Of a stretch of 64,000 bases of DNA, positions 32,490 to 44,329 are shown in pieces. Both the position numbers and the translations under genes were made by a program. Within the stretch, counting starts at the first letter, position 1, and the number at the start of each line of letters is the position of its first letter. The DNA is from Paramacrobiotus metropolitanus. Its lineage: Eukaryota > Tardigrada > Eutardigrada > Parachela > Macrobiotidae. The DNA lies in the NCBI RefSeq assembly GCF_019649055.1, contig NW_026570273.1, positions 248,001-312,000 on the forward strand. Reading direction: 5' to 3'. The notes beneath the pieces are model-generated. The model had not been told where the DNA came from, did no database searches, and saw only the letters and a list, made by a program, of their open reading frames with translations.

Positions 32490-34610
32490 TCACAAACGGT
32501 TCAGAGCGCTCAACGTCAGGTTAGTCAATTTTGATAGATCTATGCAGCGCAGCTCTTCCGTAATCCAAACGGCATTTTCGTTTAGATAGAGCAGCTCCTC
32601 TCTGTTGCGTGGATCGCCGAAATGCACATCCCGTAGAATCTGCACTGCATGCAGTGCGTTAGCGTCGTGTACAAGTTTTACGAGTATGTACAGCATAACT
32701 CCCCATATAATGCAATATTTTGTCGCCCGGGGATCGTTACCTTATGCAACATAATTATTATCGCTGTAAAGGCCGTCAAACGAAAAACACAGTGGTCAGC
32801 GTAGTAAGGAAGTACACACTTCTTTCTGAGGCAATGAAGAACCGAAGCATGCCAAGATTAAAATAATTATAAATTCACTTAAGTTTATCAGTGGTTAACT
32901 TGGTTTATTTCTTTCGAACGGTTCTGTGGTTGGTAGGATACATGTTGATAACCATGTAATAATGATTGATTGATTGACCGCAAAGTGCTTTGGTGCTGAT
33001 CAATTCTGGTAATTGTAATTCTTATTTCGTTTATTTTGAAATCAGAGCGCAGCAAGAAGTTTATTTCCGATTAGAGTGACCATATTTAAGAACATTTATT
33101 GTGTACTAACGGTAATTTTAACAAAGCGTGACTTTTTACCCGTTTCCAACCTACACAACTGGAAGACCCCTAAACGGTGTGTGTATGTAAAATATAAATG
33201 TACATAAACGAAAAATTCGGGTTAAGTTACTGTAACAGTAGCCGATCTGGCTGCTGTTCTAGTGGGTTGGCGTGTTGACCGTACCACGATGTTGTGTGGG
33301 CTGTTGGGATGAAAGGTTGGCACGGCCGGCAACGATGCTGGCCGGGACTGCTCTTACTGACGTAACACAATTACTGAACGTAACAACGGAAGTTCACGGC
33401 ATGTTTAATGACAGGAACAGTGCAAGACAAGGAGCAAGGTTTAGACAAGAGTTTAACAAGCAGAACAAGCTGATCAAGCTGATGCAAGCTGTAACAAGCG
33501 AATGCAAGACTGAATTCTAGAAATTGTGAAGAAGAACAGCTAGCCGGTAAAAGGACAGGAATTCATAACACAATGATGAACCATAACTGGGTGGTCTTAT
33601 GGTTGTACAACTTCTATCGCTACAATACGGTACGCTAGCACATCGTTGTAGCTAAGATCGCTGTCGGTTTTTCTTTTAACGCAGGTTAGCTATAATTCAG
33701 TAATTTTTATAATTATATTAAAGGTGTCCTCATCGTACTGCATATCTCCACGGGACCACGATCGAAGCTTAGCAAAAGCAACGGTGGCATTTACCTAGCG
33801 CCACAGGCCACTTACCCGTGTAATATCCTCATGATGGTTTTGGGCATTCTCCCGTATCCACGCGCTAAGGATCGCCGGCTGTATGTTCATTGGCAATAAA
33901 TTAGCTTCGAACATGTAACACAAATCCGAATCCATGTCGGAGGAACTAAAGCAGAGTACGCCACTGAAAACTGAATCCTCCAAGAAGGGCGAAATGTCCG
34001 GAGACAACCGGCAGTTTTTCCACACCAGCGCCTCAATGACCGGTGAGGAATCTTCGCATGCTCGGACGAAGTCGTGCACTTCCAAGGCGAAGTAGTTAAG
34101 TATCCTCCAGACACAGGCATTCGCAATCACCAGTAACCCCTTCTCGGGGATCTGCGGCAGCTCGTCCCGGATGGCCTGGATAAAATACAGAATGTCTTCC
34201 AATACTGGGTTGTCTTTTACTTGCAAAACGTTGGTTATGACAATGCGCTCTGTCTGCGTGGTAATGCATTTCCATAGACACTGTCCGATCATTGCACTGT
34301 CGATCCCATTCAACGTAACCCGAATTTCTGTTGAGAATTTGCTCTGGTTCAGTATATAATCCCATAGAGCGCAGGTGCGACGGTATTTTGCCTGCTCGGC
34401 ACTGTCCAAAAACTGGAAAACTTCTTCCAAAATTTCCGTTGGTAGCACAGATAAACTTTCAGCTGAATCGTGAGCCACGTGTTTTACCGGTTGGTATTTT
34501 GACAAAAATTCACACTTGTTCCACGGCGAAATCCACCCGCATTCTGCAAACGTCCAGCCTTGGGAAAACAGCTTTTTCGTAGCTTCTTGGGCTTGCCTCA
34601 GTGCGAGTTT
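32490..34610 (-). CDS. F-box protein, copy 3 (F-box and C-terminal exons)
   Basis: The first visible exon, 34610-33816, follows a GGCAG acceptor. It encodes ATKKLFSQGWTF, then an F-box-like pair (LPTEILEEVFQFLDSAEQAK, YRRTCALWDYIL) and the lineage-specific region (STEIRVTLNG, TERIVITN, CVWRILNYF, VIEALVWKN, GVLCFSSSDMDSDLCY). The donor is after EDITR. Exon 32639-32490 reads ILRDVHFGDPRN to IDLSKLTNLTLSALNRL, matching the last exon of copy 2. The intron of about 1.18 kb contains the LTR-like repeat at 33225-33560. No Agenet exon is found upstream within the window: a hAT-like gene occupies that interval, so the 5' exon is lost, distant or never present. Confidence 0.75.
33225..33560 (+). repeat. 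Dispersed LTR-like repeat, copy 1
   Basis: It starts TGTAACAGTAGCCGATCTGG and matches the reverse complement of about 62150-62280 (GCTGCTGTTCTAGTGGGTTGG, then GGCACGGCCGGCAACGATGCTG). Later parts are looser. The TG start and dispersal suggest a solo LTR or other interspersed repeat. Confidence 0.55.
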
Positions 34611-34699
34611 CTGCCACAATAATGAGAAAAAATTACCACAAAATTATCACGGTATCACATGGTCTTACAACATAAGTATCGGCAATGCTTCATGTTTTA

Positions 34700-35570
34700 A
34701 CGGAGTGTCCGTACAGGAATGACAAAACGTGACCGACGCATTACTTGGTGCAGCACTGATATTTCTGCGGAAAGCGGAAGTATGAATTGGTCCTGATGGT
34801 TTTCCCATCGCCCGCGGCACATTTTCGCAGCCGTGATGTTAACATGGAATGTTTTGCTTTTATCAGAGTTTCTGCTACATAAAATAAAATTTCATGCTGA
34901 TAATAAGTGGCCTGTTAAATTCATTTCAAAAGTGAGGAAATGTTATAAACTGGTTTAAGTTCAGATTCAGTTCCAAGTTAATGTCACATTTACATCGATT
35001 TTTCAAGAAGATCGGATAATAACGTGAATTTTCATGTGCAGTAATGCGACCAGGTGGATTTTTTGTCTATTTTAATTCACCATAATATCTCAACCACCGG
35101 ATGTTACGTGCGCAGTCAGTGCCTAGGCCAGTATCCAAGCATATAAACAATTTAACTGTAGAATAAAAGAGAATAAAACAAGAAGTGTCGGCGTGGTCTA
35201 CCAGTAAACGTGCGTGACCTAAAGAAAGTTTCAGTAAACACATCTTACTGTATATCTGTATGCTGCATAATTACTTACCAATCGGCATCATGCATTACGT
35301 AGCTGTGGATGGTAAATACAGTGGTTTTCATTCTCTGAAGACTGCATTTACGTATAAACACAGGCTATACAGCTTTAGCATGGCAATGAAGGCCTTCAGG
35401 ATACGAAACCACATTTCGCCGTTCTTCTAATACTGTTATTAGTGCTATACATGTGTAGCAGGGAGTGTTCCTAGCCTTTAATTGTTCCATGAAAAATCAT
35501 TTACACAAATTATGCTAACTTCCACCTATCAACAGCCTGAATTTTCCAACACTCACCATATCATAAGTTT
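34700..35570. other. Intergenic between F-box copy 3 and the hAT-like gene
   Basis: AT-rich with no supported coding region on either strand. Confidence 0.45.
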
Positions 35571-36631
35571 TCATGGAATCTGGTTCTCGTTTCTCCAGAT
35601 ACAAAAGTCGTTCTTCGACTTTTGTAGTGTATCGTCAGACATCCTCGAACGCATACTGTCTTTCAGCATATTGTACTTGGAAATGAGTCGCTCTACATCA
35701 CACGAATGCGGTGTTGCGGCTAAAAACCGTGCTAACGCTGTCCTAACGTTTTTCCACTCAGGATGCGATATCGCTAGCTGTAAAATAAATAAAAAAAATA
35801 TATATCTAAATAATTTATTAATTTTTAATAATATAAGCATTATGTATATATACAGTGAGAGCTTCTCGAGGCTGTGTGCCTGGAAACTGGTGAGCCATTT
35901 CTTGGTATTCCTGAGCAAAATCTTCCAACGATAGTTCTGGTATCAGAAGGGAATGTGCCGACTTCAGCGCCTGGCCAGAATTATCCTTTGAAAAATTGGT
36001 TAATGGCTTCACAGCATTCACGATACCAGCATCGATTGACATTCTCTCTTCCACGAAATTAATTAAACTTTGTACAATTTCCGTTCGCATTGCTTGGAAA
36101 CTTCGGCAGTCAGAAACATACAGGTTGGCGTTTCTCCCCCGCCTAAGTTTTTGCGTAAAGGTAAATCCCCGCCACTCCCATCCTAATTCGTTGTCCACTT
36201 CTACTTCCTTCAACTCGTTGCAGAAGGATTCTTCTCTACCGCCCACGCTGCCGGTTTCGTTGTTCAACAGCAACTGCAACTTCTCTTTGAGGCTAGCAGC
36301 TTGCACGGTAATGTCGGTTAAAATAAGATTATTCGACTGCAGAATCATTGGAAATCGTTGGAAGACATACAAGGCGTCTCGCAGCAGACAACACGTTCGA
36401 ACAAAGTCTTTGTCCGTCCCGACCGCCAGCATGCCCTTTCTTTTGGCTGAGTCCTCAAGATTTGATTGTGAAAAATATGTAAGCAGTGCTTCCAAAGAGT
36501 GTAAAATGGACTCCAGCAAATTATACGTATGCTCAGCAAAACGCACTTCAAACGTTTCCGGAAAATTCTGAAATTGTAATTGCAATGCGTCACTTTCGTT
36601 ACTCTGCATTAGAAGCCATATTCAACATTTG

Positions 36632-36712
36632 GATACAGTATAACAATATTACGAAGTATTTTAAAATTTAGAATATAAAATAACAATATTACGAAGTATT
36701 TTGAAATTTAGG
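36632..36712. repeat. Short tandem duplication in a hAT gene intron
   Basis: AACAATATTACGAAGTATTT occurs twice, 49 bases apart, with the following A/T-rich tract. Confidence 0.75.
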
Positions 36713-36876
36713 ATCAAGTACTTTAGCACAGATACAATTCTTACTCGTAATCCGAAGTCCTTCGCTTTAGCCAAACTTTTTAGTTCGCCACTACGGAGCC
36801 CCGAATGATGGAAAAAGCTGGCTAAATCGGTGCACAGCTGGAGAACTGACTTGACTTCAGGGACTGATTTGGCAAC

Positions 36877-38051
36877 TGGCAATACTGGCAATACTGTCGT
36901 CTCGATCGTGAACGTAGCGGTAACCGATACGCAGTGGTTGCAGATGTGCCTTCCGGTTGGTCGCGGAGGACTGGGCTTACGGCGTGCAGAGGAGCTAGCA
37001 TTGTCGGCGTTTATCGCTTCGGCTACCTCGGTAACGCAAGTTTGTTCGGAAATACTCCCAGGCTACCGCATTTCAGGTCTGCAGGAAGCTGTGGAGGCTT
37101 GGACAGATCGGTACCTATGCGAAGTGCCAGCGGAAGGAATCAGGAAATTCCAGAAGAGCTGGGACTGGGCCGTGGTAGAGATGAATTACTCCCGGGTACG
37201 CATGCAAGCCATTCGGAGCAGAAACGAGAAGGAAATGGCCCTGCTACTGGCAGCATCGGAAAAAGAATCAGCAGCTTGGGTGCACGCCTTACCGGCAGCT
37301 TGCCTTGGGACCGTCCTGAACGATGACCAAGTAAGAATCGCCATTGGCCTGCGTTTTGGGTTGCCAGTGGTAGCGGAACATGAATGCCGTGGGTGTGGCT
37401 TTAAAGTAACTCCGGATGGCCATCACGGATTAGCATGCCTATACAACCAAGGAAGATGGAGTCAGCATGTGGAACTTAACTCCATCCTTGAACGTGGCTG
37501 TTTCGCGGCAGGGATTCCTTGCGAACTGGAGCCTAAAGGAATGCTGAGAGATAACGGCAAAAGGCCCGATGGTGCAACGTTGGTTCCCGTTCGTGAAGGA
37601 AAGCAACTGGTATGGGACGCCACGTGTGCAGACACTTTAGCTCAGTCATACCTGAAAGGATCGGCCAAAGCGGCTGGAGCAGCAGCTCGTCAAGCGGAAA
37701 ACCGAAAACGATATAACTACCGCTTGCTGGGAGATCAGTACTGGTTTTATCCGTTTGCTGTGGAGACGATGGGAGTCCTAGGAGAAGCAGCTAAGGAAGT
37801 GGTCAGTTTCTTTGGACGACTGATTAGGGAAAAGACAGGCGAGAGCAGATCCACGGCCTTTCTTAAACAGCGCATCAGTTTGGCCATTATGAAGGGAAAT
37901 GCCGCAGCAGTTTTGGGCACTTTGCCAGGAAGGAACAAATTTGTTAATGGAGAATTTGGTTGTTTTTTTCAGTCTTAATACACAGTGTGTACAGTAGTGT
38001 TGTTGACCTACCGTGAATGTATGAAACTTCAAATATAATAAAGAATTTATA
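36877..38051 (+). mobile_element. 5'-truncated RLE-type retrotransposon with 12-bp target-site duplication
   Basis: TGATTTGGCAAC flanks the insert at 36865-36876 and 38052-38063. The insert carries a 3'-terminal ORF fragment open to a stop at about 37978: LPVGRGGLGLRRAEELALS, CRGCGFKVTPDGHHGLAC (zinc-knuckle-like), then GKRPDGATLVPV and LVWDATCADT (PD-(D/E)xK-like). An AATAAAG is close to the 3' end. Truncated 5' end and a variable-length duplication fit target-primed reverse transcription. It is homologous to, but well diverged from, the copy at 28209-29525, so at least two lineages were active. Confidence 0.85.
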
Positions 38052-39265
38052 TGATTTGGCAACAGATTTAAAGGCCAAATTGGCCCGATGAGCAGCGCAC
38101 CAAATTGTCAGCAAAGGCAGATCGCGTGTATTCGGTATTTTTGACCTTTCGTTACGAAGGAGAGCCCACAAGCCGCCCTTGTCGCCGGTATTCATGCTTT
38201 CTCCATCAGTTACCAGAGACGCCATTAAGGTTGATAGCACGTCCCACGAAATCACTGGCGAGCACGCGTTTTTAATGGCTTCAAAGTAGCCTGTGCAACA
38301 AATAAAAGTATTCTGATTCACATGTGTATGCACTTTCTGTTACATTAAACACGGTTATGCTACTTATACTTCCGATTACTATTTAAATGTACTGTTTATA
38401 TGTAACATGCTTAGTAAACTGCTGAGTTTACCTACAGGCTACCGGCTACGGTATATCCTGAATGAACTCCAGCCACTATGTTATTATATTAATGTTGATA
38501 CATACAGTTTACAAGCACGCACGTACCTTTTGCTTTGCGCTCTTTTGGCTGATCGTATCCTAGGAAAATTAACTCAGAATTTCCGGAAGACGTAATAACT
38601 TTCAACATCACGAATTTATTGTCTGACTGAGTTTTGTCAACGCTTCCATCTACGCGCATCGACACCGCCAAAGACTGTTGCAGCTTCTCTTGAAGTTGGG
38701 GCAAGTCTGCATTTACAATAATTTGCAATAAATATTGATGTTCCTTAGGGTTGACATACTGCAGTTGTTTGTCCGGAGCGTATGGAACAAATGGCTTGTC
38801 CAGTTCAAGTGAACTTCCAACAATCTGTGCAACTTTGCGAGAAGGCCAAGAATGGGCGGATAATGTACCTCGTTTGGCATCATTGTAGACATCCATCATA
38901 TGGCTTGCAACTCTTTCTGCCGCTTCCTTCATTTTCGTACTTACGAAAATTCCAATTGGGCCTTCATTCAAACGTTGCGATGACGGAAGCAACGAGATCT
39001 GGTACGCCTTAATACATTCGCGATGGTAGTCCGTCTGGAGGTGCAGATCAACGAGGGACTGAGTAAACTTCTCGCCAGCCTCCGTGCATATTCCGGGAAT
39101 TTTACCGTTATACACATTTTTACCTTTCTTCACAATCAAGGGAAATCGGTAACAATATTTACAACGGGTCATTTTCCTGCCCACTGCCCCAATCTTCTCA
39201 AAATCTTCATGTAAATCTGTTTTTGCCTTTTTAAGCGGGGGCCCTTTAGAGGCCATTATAAGCAA

Positions 39266-39940
39266 AAATCGTGCCGGTTAATGCTTTAAAACATCAAACA
39301 TCATGTACTGTATTTTCACTGTACATGTACTGTACATGTACTGTAGCCTCAGTTAGAACTTAGAATCGCTGTACTATTGCGGAATTTTGCTCGTGCTCGT
39401 TACCACGTACATAATTAGACAGTCTTACCTCGTCAAAACTAGGAATCCGGGCAAGGAAAATATCTAAACTAAATGACACCGCCAAATCCTAACTGAGTCT
39501 TTAGAAATGCAGAGAAACGATGTGGCCCCTCAGGGGCACCCCCTTGCCAGGGGCACGCTCTGGCACACAAGAAAGACTCACATTTCTGGACCAATAAACA
39601 AAACGCTTTTGCACATAATAAAATAATCGATAGACATTTAGAAAATTATAAGAAGTAATGTGATTCTGTGAGTTGTAAAATGGGGCCCAGTAATCAGCAA
39701 CAGTAATTTCAAAAATGATTAAAACTGCATTTTTTAATTTCAGAGCTCAGTGAGCAGCATTGAACGCAGCTGCAGGCCCTGGGTGGCTGCATGCAGACCT
39801 AGGGCATTTTCGTGTTCCTTAAACTTGTGAAAATACAGTACAGTCAGTACAGATAAGTTTATTGGTGAACACATGGTTTGACTAACGCACTATAAGTACC
39901 TGTATTTTATGTAGGACTATGTTTATGTACTAGGCTCGGA
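39266..39940. other. Intergenic, no supported gene
   Basis: Contains a small TGTACTGTA/CATGTACTGTA repeat at about 39305-39350. Otherwise featureless. Confidence 0.45.
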
Positions 39941-40110
39941 CCATATAACACAGGCAGCCATAAGTCGGCTGTCCGTGATGATCTCAGCGAGGGAGGGCGG
40001 TCAGATGAAGATCCTGTCTGTTGAGGAAATTCCGAAAAATGCCGATGGAGCGGAATCGAACCGCTGGCTACCGAGTGAGATCCACGTAGCACAGCCACTG
40101 TGCCATCGCC
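39941..40110 (-). repeat. tRNA-derived SINE, copy with pol III A and B boxes
   Basis: On minus the head spans about 40110-40041. It has GCGATGGCACAGTGG (A-box-like), GGTTCGATTCC (B box) and acceptor-stem arms GCGATGG/CCATCGG pairing at six of seven positions (seven of seven using the 3' arm of the 31.4-kb copy). The body continues to CTGTTATATGG at 39941, identical in plan to 31402-31535. A candidate anticodon CAC can be read, but the stem is weak, so the source tRNA is not assigned. Confidence 0.75.
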
Positions 40111-40518
40111 GCTGTTGGCGAAGATCAAGATACTTGTGCTTGAGCTTGAGCCAACCAGGTAGGCGGCGGATGGGCGGCTGCTGTGTGTAAAGAGGATTCT
40201 CCTCTTACACCCCTGTTGCCGGAGTCAACTTTAGTCCTGATACCGTTGTGCTCTAATCCCCAGTGTGTAGTTGTACTCGCTGCCGTTTAAAGTGAGTACC
40301 TGATCAGCAGTTAATCCATAAACTAAGTGACCTTGCACTACATCCACTACAGCGATCGTTTACGTGTGCTGTTAAATTTCGCATAATGCGCATCAAAATT
40401 GACATCTAACGGTATTGGCCCACACCGGCGTCGCATTGAAATTGCGTTGCCACTAGGTTTTCTTCGTTTCTTTGGTGTATTTCTTTCGTTTTATTTACCC
40501 TCATCACTGTTAACTATA

Positions 40519-42151
40519 ATGCCTTCATCGAGCTACACACTATCTACAGATACAAACTCCGAGCAATCGTTGGCGCAAAATGAGAAAGACACTGCGGCTT
40601 CCGCCAACAAACGTGGTCTGATCTGGAAAATCGCCGTCGTGTGGATAGTGATACTCCAAATCAGCGGCTTCTTCTTCTTTCCACTTAAGAGCGGCTGGAA
40701 GCCGATCGGGATGATCTTACGCTGCGTCTTTGGCGTACATGCAGTGCTGATGATTATCCTGAATTTGTTCTGCATTTACGATAGTCTCCAATCATCTGCT
40801 TTGCCACTATCCAACTGGTTCACGTTTACGGTGATGAAATACATCGATATGTCCCACATGCTGAGCGATGTTCTGTGCATCCTTTTGATATGCTTCTACA
40901 GTAAGCGCATTCTCAGTGTACTGACAACGATGGATCGCGTTTATGGAGTTCGTATTGCCGGGTCAGGAAGGATCCTGGGGTTGACATTTGCTGCGGCAGC
41001 TTACTTTTGCATTATGACTGTTAAGAATGTGTATCGTATCTACACCGAGCAATTCAGCGCAATCATACTTGATGACATTGCCGAATATAACGAGAGATAT
41101 TTCAGTACTCTAACAACGATTAACGTGGAGTGGTTTGTCCGAGCTTTTTTTGTGGGCCTACGGTTAACGGTTTTCGGGCGGGACGCCCTGGTCGGTTTTA
41201 CTGTCAACATTATGTTCGTGTGCAGCGAAATTAGTCGGCTCTTAACTGTTAGTATTTCTACCAAGTTGACCAGAACCGGAAGTGCGCAGGTCGCCGAATA
41301 TTTATCACTGATGCGATTGACGCAAATCGTCGAACAGTTAGATGCTAAATTCGCGTGGATCATGGGCATACGATATTTTGCTCTTGTAGCCGGCTTAATT
41401 AATTTAACTTTTTATTGCAGTAAGTATTCTTATGATCAGCAACCTCCTGCCAATGATGTGCTGGCACTCGCTACCTTTATTGTTTCGCTTATTATTTTGA
41501 CGGTAGCGTGCGTCCAATCCAGCGAACAGGTATTTATCTACAGTACCAAGCTACTGGTATCTTCGGTTTAATCCAGTGTACAATATAACTAAAAAATGGT
41601 TTATTTCGTTGTGATGCCTACTGGGCAAAACAGGTGCTGCTCTGCTCGAACCCAGTGCCATCGACTTATGTGCACCGGTTGTGTTCGTGTTGCACTCTGC
41701 TTGTTGATCTTATTAATTATAATTCTGTGAGCCACGGACCGATATCTCTTGAAATTGTTATCGCGTTCCTGGTAATAAAGATAATTCCATTGTTGATTGC
41801 GGCTTCTTGGTAGGGTCAGCAGATGACGAAAATCAGCAAAGAATGTCGCCGCTTTGGGGAAAGGCACTGGAATAAACAGGAATTGAATGCGCTGGATCAC
41901 CGTATTAACCACAGCGATCCAGCGTGTTTTACTTTGGCCGGCATCGTGATTTCACGCGAAAGCGGAATCCAGGTATAATAACGCGATGGCTTCCAACAAT
42001 TCTTATGGTTTCCAATATTTAAAAATCTACATCGAAACTTTTGCAGGCTGGTGCTGCATTGGTCAGTGCATTACTTGTATTTGCGGAATTAACTAGCCCT
42101 GGGAAAATGACAGAGCTTGGGAAAGGCTCCCTGAATATCACCATAATCTGA
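40519..42151 (+). CDS. Gustatory-receptor-like 7TM chemoreceptor 1
   Basis: Exon 1 (ATG 40519 to 41529) encodes about 337 residues with six or seven hydrophobic spans, a PLSNWFTFTVMKYID motif after the second, and a phase-0 donor after SSEQ. Exon 2 (41814-41972, 53 codons) reads GQQMTKISKECRRF to CFTLAGIVISRESGIQ. Exon 3 (42047-42151) reads AGAALVSALLVFAEL and stops after ITII. The exon 2-3 pattern (x-C-F-T-x-A-G, then a Gly-Ala-x-x-Ser TM segment) corresponds to the insect GR C-terminus (F-T-A-x-G-F-F, then TYLVILIQF) with its conserved phase-0 introns. GRs are ligand-gated cation channels in sensory neurons; ligands are unknown. An in-frame ATG at 40399 is a less likely start. Confidence 0.78.
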
Positions 42152-44329
42152 AAATAGTGCTTTCGCATGACAAGAAAGAATACTCACATAAATGAGCAGT
42201 GGCTCTCTAGTAAATATCTCTGAAAATTTTAAACCCCGTTTGTTGGGGGGAACGTTGACGTGCATCCGTAAAATTAAGTAATCTGTTATTTGACCGATAA
42301 AGCAGAAGTGTGTGCATAAAGGGCTTATATTTTAACCAAAACCAAGAAATACTGCAGTGATCGATTCACCGGTTTTCACAAACGTTTGGTACTTTTATAT
42401 CATATCCGTCCGATCAACGTGCAATCTTGCACCACTTACTGCCCCCTACCGAGCACCGCACACGTTAAACCGAACAGCAAGCAGCGTATACGACATTATC
42501 CGTACACGAGACTGATGATCAGTGGTGTAAGTTGATCTGGCGGATCAGTATTTGTACAGTTCAGTTCTTCGTTTCTGTTTGATTGTGCGTAGATTAATGT
42601 CCCTTAACTAATCCCTTTTTGGGAAATGTGTTACAGTTTGTGAAATGTGCGTGATGGCGGTTCACACAACCATATTGATGGGATAGAAAACCGACTACGG
42701 GTCCCGTAATACGGGAGGCATGTGTTTCATTTTAAGATCCGGTTTACAGATCTGTACATAAAGCTGGGTCGATCAAAAGCAAAGTAAAATATGCTCCACA
42801 TGTGCATTAATTCAAATAAAATCTGGGTGAGACTATTGGCACACCTTTCAACCCTTTTATAGGCATCTTTTTTCTATTACATAATATTATATCTCGCACG
42901 CCGTTTTTTTTCTACTGACTATGGGCACCTGTTTCCTGTTTTCATTTTTTCCCCAGAAGCCTGATAAAGATTTTTTAACAGGCTTTCTGTTTTACGTGTT
43001 ACAAAGAGTTTATTGACGATCTGCCATCACTAGCTCATTCACATGAAAATGTGCACTAGGCACTCTGTCCGACAATGTGCCGGTTTGATCAAGTTGGTAA
43101 TGATTTGGCTGCTTTGATAAATTTTTTTGCATTCCTGAGGTCATAATGATAATTTTGTGGTCTTCTTGAGATATCGGACATCACGATGTCAATACAGCTG
43201 TAGGACGAAATGCGCATACCCAACATCTCCACATTCAGTACGCATGCATCGCAGTGCACTGTACGACCGAGTTCAAAATATCCGTTTCGTACAAGTGCAC
43301 TACATACACCGCCTGCCTACAGAATGCTGGGTGTGGGGTTATGCGACCTTTTCGTCCTAAGCTGTAAACGGCCCGGTATCTTTCTTACGGATTTCATTTA
43401 GCACATGATTGACCATCCCCTTTTCTGTTCTTTCACCTCGTTCCACTATATCGTGCCTGGTTCGTGTGTTGGGATCGTGTACAATCTGACTAAATGAGGA
43501 GGCTACGGTCTATGTTAAAAAGCCTGCGAACAGCCTTTTTTGCCCGCTGAGGCTGATTGATCAATGCAGCCTCTCTGCTGTGACTATAAATAGACCGAAG
43601 ACAGAGGATTTCAGTGCTACTAAAAAGCGCAAGCTGAATGCTGCCTCGCTGTATCGATCGATCGGCACATGTGCGTGTGAGTGGGTTAATCCGCTCGCAT
43701 TCACTTACACACGTATGAGTGTGGCCGTCTGTGCGCGTACGAGCTGTACAAACCGGTTTTCGCTGTCTTCGCTAGAACGCACACCCTAAACCCGTAGCTT
43801 CCTTTCTTGCTCGCATTGTATTTGGGTTCGTGTGCGACGGGGTAAAGGGATTAGTTAATCGAAAAAGGGTGCCTATAATATTAGTGGTGAGAAAAGGATA
43901 TGCCTATAGCGATTCCATAAAATTTTGCGTTTAATGGGTTTTAATTCCCGGCAAATCCCTCGTGACTCTTTTGCAGTAGACCGACATCAATCAACGCCGT
44001 ACTCTGGGGACTTTTCTAGTACTACTTCATGTACAGAAAAATCGTTTCTAACACTTATATATGTATGCACTGTAAGAGAACCTTTAGAGTTCGGCGTTGC
44101 ACCTACCCTTCTTTCTGCCAAACAAAGTCGTAACAACCTTTCTACGTAGAAAACCTGCTGCGTGCGCAAGCGCCAACTTCACATCGTTATGGTAAAGTTC
44201 GTCGCCCTTTAACATGACTGTTGCTTACCGCACTCGTTCCACTTCGCTTTGAATCATTTCACGTCGCTTTGATTTGGACAGTCGTGAAAATTTGCCTTTC
44301 TCGGAACGAATAAAACACCATCACATCTA
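42152..44329. other. Intergenic between receptors 1 and 2
   Basis: About 2.2 kb without a supported gene. Short open frames at 43157-43401, 43580-43789 and 43925-44149 have no leader, domain or paralog in the window. The last 300 bases should hold the promoter of receptor 2. Confidence 0.5.

Larger units (their letters stand above)
35571..39265 (-). pseudogene. hAT-family transposase-like gene, interrupted by a retrotransposon
   Basis: Exons on minus are 39265-38527, 38290-36745 (broken by the insert 36877-38051), 36603-35854 and 35777-35571. Exon 1 carries a BED/TTF-like cysteine region (CKYCYRFP) and an RNase H start (SLAVSMRVDGSVDKTQ). Exon 2 has DGESMNTGDKGGLWALL and IWCAAHRANLAF, typical of the hAT/KIAA1586-like catalytic region. 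The last exon has the hAT dimerisation block (FLAATPHSCDVERLISKYNM). Removing the insert and one duplication copy rejoins the exon in frame (FKSVAK to VPEVKS). The other exons look intact, so this was a full-length transposase or domesticated gene until the insertion. I see no hAT TIRs around it. Confidence 0.75.

Noticed and set aside
35996-36571. 191-codon + frame opposite the third hAT exon
   Set aside because: The minus strand has spliced hAT continuity and the dimerisation motif; the + frame has none.
40041-40110. Functional tRNA gene on minus
   Set aside because: The anticodon stem is weak, and the sequence continues into a body repeated at 31.4 kb, which identifies a SINE head.
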